Source: Brasilonema angustatum HA4187-MV1
GTDB lineage: Bacteria > Cyanobacteriota > Cyanobacteriia > Cyanobacteriales > Nostocaceae
NCBI GenBank assembly: GCA_019359695.1
Contig: JAHHGV010000010.1
Span: forward strand, 62,001 to 126,000
Length of the DNA stretch: 64,000 nt
Reading direction: 5' to 3'
Shown piece by piece: positions 43,025 to 51,138 of this stretch (position 1 is the first letter of the stretch; each line of letters starts with the position of its first letter). The notes under the pieces were generated by a model. That model saw only the letters and a program-made list of their open reading frames with translations, did no database searches and had not been told where the DNA came from. Made by a program: the position numbers and the translations under genes.

Positions 43025-43930
43025 TTAGTTCTTTTGTGAATTTTCAAACTGTTTTCCTACATAAGATAGCGAATCTTTGAGATGTTTGTGAAAGTAATTC
43101 CACCCAACATCTGGACCTGACAAACCATGTCCTCCAGGAAAGGCATAAAACACGTTTTCTATACCTAATTTGTCTAAGGTTTCGTGGAATGTTTGGGTAG
43201 AGGCAAGTAAATTAGAGTCGTGTTCTCCAGCATCAAGATATACGCGTAGTTCCTGTCTTTCCTGAGGTGATAATTGTTGGACAATTTGTTGGGGGCTATT
43301 TTGTGAACCACTGTTATCGGTAAAATAGCCGCTATGGCTGAACAGAATATTGAAGTTTTTCAAATAGCGTAATCCAATATTAAACGCGCCCCATCCTCCA
43401 GAAGATAGACCTCCCAACGCCCAAAACTTTGGATTTTCTAATGTACGGTAGCGTGACTTGACGACTTGTACTAACTCCGAACCGATCAACGTTCCTACTT
43501 TACCATTAGGCCCATCATAATAATCAGGGTCGAATAAGGGATTTGAACCCCGGTTATCATTTCCATCTGGTGTAATCACAATCGAATGCGGTAGTTTGTG
43601 CTCTCTATAAAGTTCATGTAGGACTTTTAAAATTGCATATTTATCAACATAAGCACGAGCATCATCGTGACCACCATGTAGTAGAAATATAACAGGATAT
43701 CGTTTGAGAGAATTCTTATTATAGTATGGGGGCAAAATAACACCATATTGCCGTTGTGTGCCCATTGCTTGACTGTTAAAAGTTTCTAGCTCAAGCTTCA
43801 ACCCACTATTGGTAACCTCTTGAGGCGGATCTAGTTGTGGTGCACCTAAGATAAAGACATACCAGTAGCCAGCAGCAGTCAGGATTGCAATTGCACCTGC
43901 AACGCCCATTAAAACTTTAGATAATTTCAT
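43025..43930 (-). CDS. Esterase-D-like alpha/beta hydrolase, tandem copy 2
   Basis: A 301-residue exported or membrane-anchored esterase. One N-terminal hydrophobic helix (LMGVAGAIAILTAAGYWYVFIL) precedes an enterochelin-esterase/esterase-D domain: PVIFLLHGGHDDARAYV, TPDGNDNRG, nucleophile GGLSSGGWGAFNIG, an Asp in YLDAGEHDSN, and a His in FPGGHGL. It is about half identical to the gene immediately upstream, whose stop overlaps its ATG by 4 bases (ATGA). This tandem duplication, coupled to an aminoacyl-lipid synthase, suggests activity on lipid-linked or periplasmic esters. Confidence 0.85.
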   Translation of the reverse strand: MKLSKVLMGVAGAIAILTAAGYWYVFILGAPQLDPPQEVTNSGLKLELETFNSQAMGTQRQYGVILPPYYNKNSLKRYPVIFLLHGGHDDARAYVDKYAILKVLHELYREHKLPHSIVITPDGNDNRGSNPLFDPDYYDGPNGKVGTLIGSELVQVVKSRYRTLENPKFWALGGLSSGGWGAFNIGLRYLKNFNILFSHSGYFTDNSGSQNSPQQIVQQLSPQERQELRVYLDAGEHDSNLLASTQTFHETLDKLGIENVFYAFPGGHGLSGPDVGWNYFHKHLKDSLSYVGKQFENSQKN

Positions 43931-44877
43931 GGCTTGTTAAAACCCAAATTATCACTAGCGTGTAGAATAGCCGAGATTTTAAATTGTCTTCCTACAAATG
44001 TTAGCGAATCTGCCAGATGTTCGTGCCAGTAGTCCCAAGTATGACCTCCGGGAAACGGATGAAATATATTAAAAATGTTCTCAGTACTGAGTACTTGATT
44101 AAATTTTTTGGATTCGTCAACTCCTACTTCAGTATCTGCTATACCTGCATCCAGGTATATCCGTAAGCGTTTTTTAATTTGAGGTGAAATGGTCTTGATA
44201 TAGGTGATTGGACTATTTTGCGGTCCACTCTTGTCTTGAAAGTAACCGCTATGACTAAATAATATTGAAAAGTTATTTAAATTATGCAATCCCACATTCA
44301 TTGCACCCCAACCTCCTGAAGATAATCCCCCCATTGCCCAAAAATCAGGACTGGGGATTGTACGGTAGCGGTTTTGCACAATTTTTACTAGTTCATCCCC
44401 AATAGCTGTAGAAACTTTGCCATTGGGGCCATCAATATAATCGGGATCCCAGTAGGCGCTAGAACCACGTTTGTCATTACCATCTGGTGTGATAATAATA
44501 CTGGGCGGCAACTTGCCTGTTGCATAAAGCTGTTGCACAACTGTTAAGGCATCTCCTTTTGTAAACCAATGGTCAGCATTTCCGTGTCCACCGTGAAGGA
44601 GAAAGATAACTGGATAGCGTTGATTTTGGTTTTGATCATAGCCCGGAGGTAAAGCAACGCAGTAAATGCGATTTCCTCCCATAACTTTGCTATTGTAAGT
44701 TTCGGTTTTATATGTTAGCTGGGTACTTAGATCCTTAGCCGTTGGTTGTGGCGGTAACACAGATACTAGGGTTTGCGGACGCACCTGTGTTTGTGCTTGT
44801 GCAGATTTTATGTAATTACAATTACATAAAGTGAACATCGAAACCAGCAGCACAATTTTAGATTTGAAGCAGTTCAT
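43927..44877 (-). CDS. Esterase-D-like alpha/beta hydrolase, tandem copy 1
   Basis: A 316-residue exported esterase. The signal sequence VLLVSMFTLCNCNYIKSAQAQ could be cut after AQA, or lipidated at a Cys in LCNC. The domain carries PVIFLLHGGHGNADHW, TPDGNDKRG, GGLSSGGWGAMNVG (catalytic Ser), YLDAGIADTE and FPGGHTWDYW (His). I start at ATG 44877, since a TTG one codon earlier is unlikely. It is the first gene of the operon with the second esterase and the MprF-like synthase. In other bacteria an alpha/beta hydrolase beside mprF removes the aminoacyl group again, so that is a reasonable hypothesis here. Confidence 0.85.
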   Translation of the reverse strand: MNCFKSKIVLLVSMFTLCNCNYIKSAQAQTQVRPQTLVSVLPPQPTAKDLSTQLTYKTETYNSKVMGGNRIYCVALPPGYDQNQNQRYPVIFLLHGGHGNADHWFTKGDALTVVQQLYATGKLPPSIIITPDGNDKRGSSAYWDPDYIDGPNGKVSTAIGDELVKIVQNRYRTIPSPDFWAMGGLSSGGWGAMNVGLHNLNNFSILFSHSGYFQDKSGPQNSPITYIKTISPQIKKRLRIYLDAGIADTEVGVDESKKFNQVLSTENIFNIFHPFPGGHTWDYWHEHLADSLTFVGRQFKISAILHASDNLGFNKP

Positions 44878-44930
44878 CAAGAATGTTGATTAATAGCAAT
44901 TGAATTAAAACTATAAAAAATGACAAAACT

Positions 44931-45008
44931 TATATAGGATTCCTATTTTATTTTTGCGAAGCTAGGTACAGTTTCTGTTCTCTGTTCCCTGTTAAGCGTT
45001 CCCTACCT
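44931..45008. repeat. Right inverted repeat of the esterase/MprF block
   Basis: The reverse complement of 44931-44970 reads TGTACCTAGCTTCGCAAAAA and continues to match 41219-41259 at about nine positions in ten. Next to it, TCTGTTCCCTG...GTTCCCTACCTC (44980-45008) mirrors the GAGGTAGGGAAC...AACAGGG tract at 41115-41160. Confidence 0.7.
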
Positions 45009-45042
45009 CTACTTTGTCAATTCACCAAATCAAACCTGAATC

Positions 45043-45900
45043 CTATAGAGATGAAATTTGCGAAGACAAAGGTGTTTGTGTATTAATCCCAATAAGATAT
45101 TTCAATATAGCACTGTTGATTAACTCTGGACACTCTGCCATAACTAAATGTCCTGCATTGGTAACATGTAAATGAGTAGCATTGACGAAATGTCTTGCTA
45201 AATCGTTCCCCATCTGGTGTGTAAACATGGGATCAAGACCCGCAGTTATAATTAAAGCAGGAGTATGCAAATTCTGCGGCAAAGAGTGACGCGTAAAAAA
45301 GTTATAACCCCAAAAGATTTCTAAAGCTTTGTAGGATTGGAAATCCGTTGGTGTTGGACATTCGGCAAAAAACCGTTCTATAACGCTGTGGCGGTAAGAA
45401 GTCGAGAAAAAGTTTGAGAAAGCTTGTACACCAGGTAAAGAGTATAAATATCTGCCGCCCCAAGCCATAAACTTCATCAGCGGAATTTCCCACCAAGGTG
45501 CTAAGTTATGAGTTCCGCCTGCGATCGCAATAAAACCACTCACACAATTGTGCTGGGCAAACTCTAAACCAATAGGAACTCCGTAGCTATGACAACACAG
45601 CACTGGTGAGGAAATGCCCAATTTGTACAACAATCGCTCTAAATCCCGACGATGTCGCCCGATGGAGTAGCGAGGATAGGGACTAGACTGTCCGTGTCCT
45701 GCCAAATCATACACCAGAACTTCCCAACCTTGACTTTGAGCAAACTCATACTGAGAACGAAAGTTAAAGCGGTTCCCCGTTCCTCCGTGCAGAAAAACTA
45801 TAGCTGGAGTTCTCCCCGAACTGTGGCAAACTTGTAAATTTATCCCCCGTCGCAGATGAATTGTTGAACCAGCTAAGGCATCTTGAAAAGAGTCATTCAT
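45043..45900 (-). CDS. Alpha/beta-fold hydrolase
   Basis: A 285-residue hydrolase without signal peptide. PAIVFLHGGTGNRFNF is the oxyanion loop, LVYDLAGHGQSS the following strand, CCHSYGVP the nucleophile elbow (Ser), TAGLDPMFT the acid, and VTNAGHLVM the His. It resembles cytoplasmic esterases or thioesterases; substrate unknown. It lies outside the inverted repeats flanking the neighbouring esterase/MprF operon, so it is probably independent. ATG 45900. Confidence 0.85.
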   Translation of the reverse strand: MNDSFQDALAGSTIHLRRGINLQVCHSSGRTPAIVFLHGGTGNRFNFRSQYEFAQSQGWEVLVYDLAGHGQSSPYPRYSIGRHRRDLERLLYKLGISSPVLCCHSYGVPIGLEFAQHNCVSGFIAIAGGTHNLAPWWEIPLMKFMAWGGRYLYSLPGVQAFSNFFSTSYRHSVIERFFAECPTPTDFQSYKALEIFWGYNFFTRHSLPQNLHTPALIITAGLDPMFTHQMGNDLARHFVNATHLHVTNAGHLVMAECPELINSAILKYLIGINTQTPLSSQISSL

Positions 45901-46296
45901 TGGTCACGACTTGTGTCAAACAAAATTAACAATTAATAACAAGAAACTCATCTCCTTTCTTGTCCTTTGTCGTACAGTCAAAAGCTTACGCCAATGATGT
46001 GTCAATTCTATGACAACATAATGAAAATTTTGCGAATGTTAGTAAATCGAAAAGTTTTCCAGAAACCTTACGACTACTCCCGAACCGCCAGAAGAATACC
46101 TAAGGAAATAACGGAGAAAGAGGTGTACGGACTTTTTAAGCGTAGCTGCGCCTCCGGCAATCGCTGTTGGTTGTGTTGACCAACTGTGGCAAGTCGAAAA
46201 AATTCCGAAAGAATAGAAGTTAAGTTGTATCCACTCCTTGCCTGTGCGATGAGAAGGGGATTATCTTTTTACTTTTTACTTTTATCTTTTTACTTT
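45901..46296. other. Intergenic region with repeated phrase
   Basis: ACTACTCCCGAACCGCCAGA (46073-46092) is identical to 31475-31494; one frame reads TTPEPPEEYLRK then stop, so this may be the 3' end of a vanished gene. CTTTTTACTTTTTA repeats occur near 46266-46300. No intact gene was recognised; an open frame 45967-46179 has no supporting features. Confidence 0.4.
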
Positions 46297-46833
46297 TTAA
46301 GCTGTAGCATTGACCTGATAATCCTCAAACGTGACCTCGAATCCATCTCCGTCTGGAGAGGCACACATAACGCCTACTTGAAGCGTTTCATAGGGTAAAT
46401 ATGTCATTCTAAGCATTACATAGTCAGAAGCTTCATTTAAGTAGAAAATTTGGATAGCTTCTTTACAGCGTTCAACCCGCAAGTGTAAAACATCAGGAGG
46501 ATTTGGTAAGGGAATGACTGACCAATCTGAATAGTCATCGGTAACGACAGCACTCAGATTTTGTACACCATCAACATATTCAATGCCTGTCTTGATCCAA
46601 TGCTTCTCATCGGCACGCAGCATGATGCCCGCCTGGTCGTAGATATCCTTATAATTGCCGCGTATTTTGACATCAACAACAAAATCAGTGCTGATGAAAT
46701 CAAAGTAAAAATGCCCGGTGTCACGAATAAACCCATAATGGGTAATTCGCCAGAAATCTGTTTTGGGAGAAGTTTTCACAATCAAGCGATCGCCTGAGTC
46801 GGTCCATTGGGAGGGTTCATTGAGCCATTGCAT
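46297..46833 (-). CDS. DUF1349 (concanavalin-like) protein
   Basis: A 178-residue soluble protein of the DUF1349 family, a jelly-roll fold of the concanavalin A-like class. Conserved features are DFWRITHYGFIRDTGHFY, the YDQAGIMLRADEKHWIKTGIE core, and VGVMCASPDGDGFEVTFEDY at the end. Members include the yeast regulator of enolase Ree1; biochemical function in bacteria is unknown, with carbohydrate or polymer binding a guess. It begins at ATG 46831-46833, directly beside the right end of the IS607-type element. Confidence 0.85.
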   Translation of the reverse strand: MQWLNEPSQWTDSGDRLIVKTSPKTDFWRITHYGFIRDTGHFYFDFISTDFVVDVKIRGNYKDIYDQAGIMLRADEKHWIKTGIEYVDGVQNLSAVVTDDYSDWSVIPLPNPPDVLHLRVERCKEAIQIFYLNEASDYVMLRMTYLPYETLQVGVMCASPDGDGFEVTFEDYQVNATA

Positions 46834-46849
46834 AGAGTCTCATCCAGCT

Positions 46850-47016
46850 TAAGATGTTTGATTGCCAAAGGTTTTAGGAGCTTTCCGTGCTACCAAGTTA
46901 AACACTTAAACTGCTTCAAAATACTTACCGAAACTTGGTCAAACCAAGTTTCGTGATTTCTTCCTGCTTCACTCAAGGGAGTCGGCTCCTTCTTGTCCAC
47001 AGGCGTTAAGTTCCGA
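46850..47016 (-). ncRNA. Candidate reRNA (TnpB guide RNA) at the 3' end of tnpB
   Basis: TnpB guide RNAs are known to overlap the 3' end of tnpB and run through the element's right end, with the guide copied from flanking DNA. Here the non-coding tail contains an 11-bp perfect hairpin at 46930-46954. The flanking DNA that would supply the guide is the start of the DUF1349 gene. This is inferred by position. Confidence 0.45.
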
Positions 47017-48201
47017 CTAAGCCAGCCGTACTTTATCTTCAGGAGCATATTCAAGATTTACCGCTGCATTCTCGTCACGGTCTTGAATATGCCCACACTG
47101 AGAGTTTTGGCATTGAAACACCCGATCTGAGAGTTTCATCGGTTGAACGTGATTGCATTTAGAACATTTCTTTGAGCTTGGATACCATCGGTCAACCAAT
47201 TCTACTTTTGTACCATAGTGAGCTTGCTTGTAAATTAGCTGACGGCGAATTTCGTAAAAACAGTTATTGCTAACCGCGCTTGCTAATTTATGATTTGCAA
47301 TCATGCCCAAAACATTCAGATCCTCGATCCGAATTGTATAAGCTTTACGACTTAAATCTGTTGTCATCTTTTGCGTAGTATCTTGCCGAATATTGACAAT
47401 CCGCGCATGTTGACAAGTTAATCTATCGTAAAACTTACAAGCGTTTTTAGACGCCTTAATCTTCAACCTTTTGTTCCCAAGATTCTTATTCCGATTACGC
47501 CATTGGAACTTACCGAGCTTGGTTTTCGCCTTTTTCGTGGTAGCAGGCATATCGTATTTTGAACCATCAGAACATGTTGCTAGCGCTTTGACACCAAAAT
47601 CGACACCGATTGTCTCAATTGGGTGGATAATGGGTGGAACTTTTTCGGCATCTAAAACAAATGAAACGAACCATTGATCGGCAGTTCTAGAAACAGTAAA
47701 AGTCTGAGAACTGCAATAAAAATTGATTCGTTCTTTTAATCGAAATTCTTTCAATCCTGGTAGCTTAATTCGTTTACCAGGATTAATGACAACTCGATTT
47801 GTGAAAGGTATTGGCGGCTGTCCAATCGATGGATAAACACCAGCCGTTTTGTAAACTGTGAAAGAATCGCCTTTCTTTTTCGACTTCTTTACAGGAAATT
47901 CAGACAAGCCTTCGCGCCAACGAGAAAAAGCTTTTTTCAAATCAATAAACGCAGACTGATAAACAGTAGATGGATATTTTTTCATCCATGCGTTTTCAGT
48001 CCTTCGCATCGTGACCTGAGTAAAGACTTTCTTGATAGCATCAATTCGTTTTGCGTCAGATGCTTGTATGCCCGTAAAATCCCAACTTGCTTGGATTAAA
48101 TCCAACCCAAAGTTGTAAACCCAGCGCTTAAAGCCAGCATTGCCGCGAAGAAGCGAAGTCTCAACCTTATTTAGTTTTAACTCTCGCTTAATGGCGTACA
48201 T
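47017..48201 (-). CDS. tnpB: TnpB RNA-guided nuclease (IS607-associated)
   Basis: A 394-residue TnpB. The N-terminal helical domain leads to the RuvC-like nuclease: Asp in IGVDFGVKALATCSDG (RuvC-I), Glu in IRIEDLNVLGM (RuvC-II), a zinc ribbon CSKCNHVQ...CQNSQCGH, and Asp in DRDENAAVNLE (RuvC-III). All catalytic residues are present, so an active reRNA-guided nuclease is likely. I start at ATG 48201; a TTG two codons earlier also exists. It lies 41 bases after the IS607 recombinase gene, the usual order. Confidence 0.92.
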   Translation of the reverse strand: MYAIKRELKLNKVETSLLRGNAGFKRWVYNFGLDLIQASWDFTGIQASDAKRIDAIKKVFTQVTMRRTENAWMKKYPSTVYQSAFIDLKKAFSRWREGLSEFPVKKSKKKGDSFTVYKTAGVYPSIGQPPIPFTNRVVINPGKRIKLPGLKEFRLKERINFYCSSQTFTVSRTADQWFVSFVLDAEKVPPIIHPIETIGVDFGVKALATCSDGSKYDMPATTKKAKTKLGKFQWRNRNKNLGNKRLKIKASKNACKFYDRLTCQHARIVNIRQDTTQKMTTDLSRKAYTIRIEDLNVLGMIANHKLASAVSNNCFYEIRRQLIYKQAHYGTKVELVDRWYPSSKKCSKCNHVQPMKLSDRVFQCQNSQCGHIQDRDENAAVNLEYAPEDKVRLA

Positions 48202-48242
48202 TGCCAAACTTTTCCAAACTTCTCTATATAGATAATTCTAGC

Positions 48243-48854
48243 CTACTTCAGGCAAGGATCAACCCCGTCTACGATCTTCTTCACCTTATTTTTATACTTT
48301 CGTAAACCGTATAATCGCGACGAAAAACAATGGATAATAGACAGTAGGTCTTGTACCAGTTCTTCTTGTGGAGACAAAGTTTCAGCATTGGCAACAACGA
48401 TTGAGCCACCGCCAGACTGTACAATGTGCTCAACCAAATCAAAACCAAAACGACACAGCCTGTCCTTGTGCGCTACGTACAGTGACTTCACTTCACCTTG
48501 GATAGCCCACTGAATAATTTCCAAGAACTTGGGGCGTTTAAAATTCAACCCACCGCCAATCTCTTGAACCGAATCAGTGATTACAACTCCCTGAGACAAG
48601 CAGAATCGCTCCATTGCTTCAACTTGGCTTTGTAAATCATCTTTCTGTCCGCTTGATGAGACGCGACAGTAGACAATAACTCGACTTGGTATTTTACCGC
48701 CTTTCAAGTTTCGGGCAACACTAAGGTGCTCTTCAGTATAAATGCGTTGATTCCCCAATGTCCGTTCTGGGATTAATTTCTTTTCCCTTTCCCAGCGTCG
48801 TAAAGTAGAAGGGGAAATTCCAACAAGTTCTCCAAACTCTGCAACTTTCCACAT
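48243..48854 (-). CDS. tnpA: IS607-family serine recombinase transposase
   Basis: A 203-residue transposase. A MerR-like helix-turn-helix (KVAEFGELVGISPSTLRRWE, residues 3-22) is followed by a small serine recombinase domain with catalytic Ser in VIVYCRVSSSGQKDDLQSQ, VQEIGGGLNFKRPKF, and KDRLCRFGFDLVE. This fusion is diagnostic for IS607. ATG 48854 has GGAG 8 bases upstream; ATG 48866 is less likely. Downstream tnpB shares the transcript. Confidence 0.93.
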   Translation of the reverse strand: MWKVAEFGELVGISPSTLRRWEREKKLIPERTLGNQRIYTEEHLSVARNLKGGKIPSRVIVYCRVSSSGQKDDLQSQVEAMERFCLSQGVVITDSVQEIGGGLNFKRPKFLEIIQWAIQGEVKSLYVAHKDRLCRFGFDLVEHIVQSGGGSIVVANAETLSPQEELVQDLLSIIHCFSSRLYGLRKYKNKVKKIVDGVDPCLK

Positions 48855-48926
48855 GAATATCTCCATAGCGGTTAACTATGGCAAAGTTTAGCAAACTATT
48901 TTGAGACTAAGTCCTACTCTAACCAT

Positions 48927-49913
48927 TTACCAATGATATTGGACTAAGTATTCTAAGCCCAAGCGAGAGGAAAACATCACAGAGCAAGGTTCTTGCTCTC
49001 CAGGTAACAGTCCATATTCTAGTAAAGCCTCAACTTCAGCTTTACTCCGAATGCGAACCAAATACGAATGCTCTTCCCACTGACCGGATTGAAAATGGCG
49101 ATCGGGCATTTCCGTTTGCACCACAAAGACCAAATCAACTTCCCCCGTGATAGGGTTGCCAGACATGCCAACAAACCGAGTATTCGTGTCATCTAAGGTC
49201 ATGGCAACATTCACTTCTTCCCACAACTCCCGCTGGGCATCTTGATAAAAATTGATGTCTTGAACTGTAGGAGAAAATGTAGCCCAACCGGACACAAAAT
49301 TGAGAACGCCTGCGTAATCTGATGAAGTTGATCGCTTACCAATGTAGACATTACCATCCGTAGTCAGAGGAACCACCGTAACCCCAATCCCCCTAGCAAA
49401 ATAGGTGTAGGGATCTTGGTAAGTTGTCAGACCACGCATCATCAACTTTAGTGCGTCCAACGAACTACGAGTCATATCCAGACGACAATGGGGATAGCTA
49501 GTTGGTCCAACTTCCAGGGTAAAGCTGTCTTGACAGCGAGACCAGAATCCAGTCACTCCAGCCCCTGACCAGCGGACTTTGCGATCGTCATAGCTTCTGG
49601 GTTTGGTGCCATCTGCCAGCAGACCAATCCGAATCTGGGGATTAATCACAGCTTCCAAATAAGCATGGAACTGTGTGTCAAGCGGCTCATCATTAAGATT
49701 TTGAGAACCATGCCCCTCCCGCACCTGAATTCTGGTTACGCCTGCCACCTCATCGGGATGGATCAAGTGAAGAAAATCGCGACCTGCAATGAGTGCCTCA
49801 GATAACGCCTTACCTTGGGGCAAATCTGCCAAATATGTAACTACCTTCTCTTGACAGGCAAGATATTCGGGGGTTTGACAGAGGAGAGATTCAAGCACTT
49901 TCCAATTGCTCAC
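48927..49913 (-). CDS. Nudix-domain protein of the sugar-modification cluster
   Basis: A 328-residue protein. Residues about 1-170 form a novel N-terminal domain (HLIHPDEVAGVTRIQVREGH and WSGAGVTGFWSRC). About 180-328 form a Nudix fold, with the box QDAQRELWEEVNV and a preceding LNFVSGWATFS, so hydrolysis of a nucleoside-diphosphate-X is plausible. The GTG start at 49913 has no ribosome-binding site; the gene overlaps the aminotransferase end by 23 bases, so it is translationally coupled. It is the 3' gene of the pair, ended by the neighbouring IS607 element. Its substrate might be a nucleotide sugar. Confidence 0.7.
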   Translation of the reverse strand: MSNWKVLESLLCQTPEYLACQEKVVTYLADLPQGKALSEALIAGRDFLHLIHPDEVAGVTRIQVREGHGSQNLNDEPLDTQFHAYLEAVINPQIRIGLLADGTKPRSYDDRKVRWSGAGVTGFWSRCQDSFTLEVGPTSYPHCRLDMTRSSLDALKLMMRGLTTYQDPYTYFARGIGVTVVPLTTDGNVYIGKRSTSSDYAGVLNFVSGWATFSPTVQDINFYQDAQRELWEEVNVAMTLDDTNTRFVGMSGNPITGEVDLVFVVQTEMPDRHFQSGQWEEHSYLVRIRSKAEVEALLEYGLLPGEQEPCSVMFSSRLGLEYLVQYHW

Positions 49914-51000
49914 AAAGCTGATAGAACTGGTGAATTTCGGCGATGATAAAATCTAGTTCTTCATCAGTCAAACTATAGGATGACGGCAAAGAAATTCCTC
50001 GCTCATAAGCAGATGTACTCACGGGATAGGTCATGCTTGGATCGACCCAGCCTTGATAGCAAGGTTGAAGATGAAGCGGACAGAAAAAGAGTCGAGTTTG
50101 AATTCCCTGATTGGCTAAATAGTCAGCCAGTTCAGCCCGGTTTTCAGCATAGAAAGAGGTAAACCAGTGTACGGGCTTACAACGTGGATCCATAAAGATC
50201 GGCTTCAACTGGGGCACATCTGCTAAACCAGCCATGTAAGCTTCATAAATTTGCTGTTTGCGGTTAATAATGGCAGGTAACTTTCTGAGCTGGGCAACAC
50301 CAATGGCTGCCTGCATTTCTGTCATGGAAAAATTAAAGCCAATATGCTCATGGACAAAGGTGCCACGACGCGATCGCCCATGATTCTTAAGCCGACGGCA
50401 GGTCTGGGCAATAGTATCACTGTCGGTTAGAATAATCCCACCCTCACCACAGGTGATCGTTTTGTTGCCATAGAAGGAAATGGCACCTGCGTCTCCGTAA
50501 TAGCCTACATGGCGATCATTGAACTCTACTGCGATCGCCTGTGCTGCATCTTCAATCACCTTCAACTCAAAGCGTTTAGCAAAGGCAAGTACCGCGTCCA
50601 TATCTGCGCTTTGACCGTACAAATGGACAGGCATGATCGCTTTGGTCTTGTCATTGACCAGCGAGAAAGCTGCCTCTACATCAATGCACAAAGTATCTGC
50701 TCTAACTGGGCAAAAGACGGGCTTAGCTCCTGCCATAATCACTGCATTCGAGGAAGCAACAAAGGTCAGGTTAGGGACAATAACTTCATCTCCATGACCA
50801 ATATCCAGAGCCTTTAAGATGCAGTATAAGGCAGCAGTACCGTTGCAAACAGCAATTACATGCTTTGCCCCTGTTAAAGCCCTTATACCAGCTTCAAATT
50901 CTTCTGTCACCTTATTCTCGGTTAAGTAGGTTGATTCCATCACCCGCTTAACTTCTTGCCATTCACTATCGTCAATCCAAGGTTGAATTTGAGGGATCAT
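49891..51000 (-). CDS. DegT/DnrJ/EryC1/StrS-family aminotransferase
   Basis: A 369-residue PLP enzyme that usually makes an amino sugar from a nucleotide-linked keto sugar. Visible features are VCNGTAALYCILKAL near the phosphate-binding site, VPNLTFVASSNAVIMAGAKP, the cofactor Asp in VIEDAAQA, and the Schiff-base Lys in SFYGNKTITCGEGG, with GFNFSMTEMQAAIG near the end. Full length. ATG 51000. With the cupin upstream and the Nudix protein downstream it forms a sugar-modifying operon feeding surface glycan or natural-product glycosylation. Confidence 0.92.
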   Translation of the reverse strand: MIPQIQPWIDDSEWQEVKRVMESTYLTENKVTEEFEAGIRALTGAKHVIAVCNGTAALYCILKALDIGHGDEVIVPNLTFVASSNAVIMAGAKPVFCPVRADTLCIDVEAAFSLVNDKTKAIMPVHLYGQSADMDAVLAFAKRFELKVIEDAAQAIAVEFNDRHVGYYGDAGAISFYGNKTITCGEGGIILTDSDTIAQTCRRLKNHGRSRRGTFVHEHIGFNFSMTEMQAAIGVAQLRKLPAIINRKQQIYEAYMAGLADVPQLKPIFMDPRCKPVHWFTSFYAENRAELADYLANQGIQTRLFFCPLHLQPCYQGWVDPSMTYPVSTSAYERGISLPSSYSLTDEELDFIIAEIHQFYQLCEQLESA

Positions 51001-51138
51001 ATCAATTATTATCTTAGCTTTAGAAAAATCCAGCCTCCTGAAATATCTGACTTAGAGCCTAAGAGACGAAAACCCATTAGCTCAAGCTATTGGCTCACTG
51101 AGAAAACAAGAAGCTTAAGTTTGTTGTCGCCTTATTGG

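Larger units (their letters stand above)
46850..48900. mobile_element. IS607-type insertion sequence (tnpA + tnpB)
   Basis: A serine-recombinase transposase gene and a tnpB gene on the minus strand, 41 bases apart, make a complete IS607-like element. Boundaries are estimates: after tnpB come about 180 non-coding bases with the hairpin CGAAACTTGG...CCAAGTTTCG (46930-46954); before tnpA come about 45 bases (GTTAACTATGGCAAAGTTTAGCAAACT, cited in part). IS607 elements make few target duplications, so ends cannot be set by eye. Confidence 0.7.

Noticed and set aside
43520-43550. GGATTTGAACCCC, resembling a tRNA T-loop end
   Set aside because: It lies inside the conserved esterase frame, and no acceptor stem, D-arm or anticodon arm could be paired around it.
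45967-46179. 70-codon plus-strand frame in the gap before the DUF1349 gene
   Set aside because: No domain, signal or ribosome-binding site was seen, and another frame in the same stretch looks more like a gene remnant.
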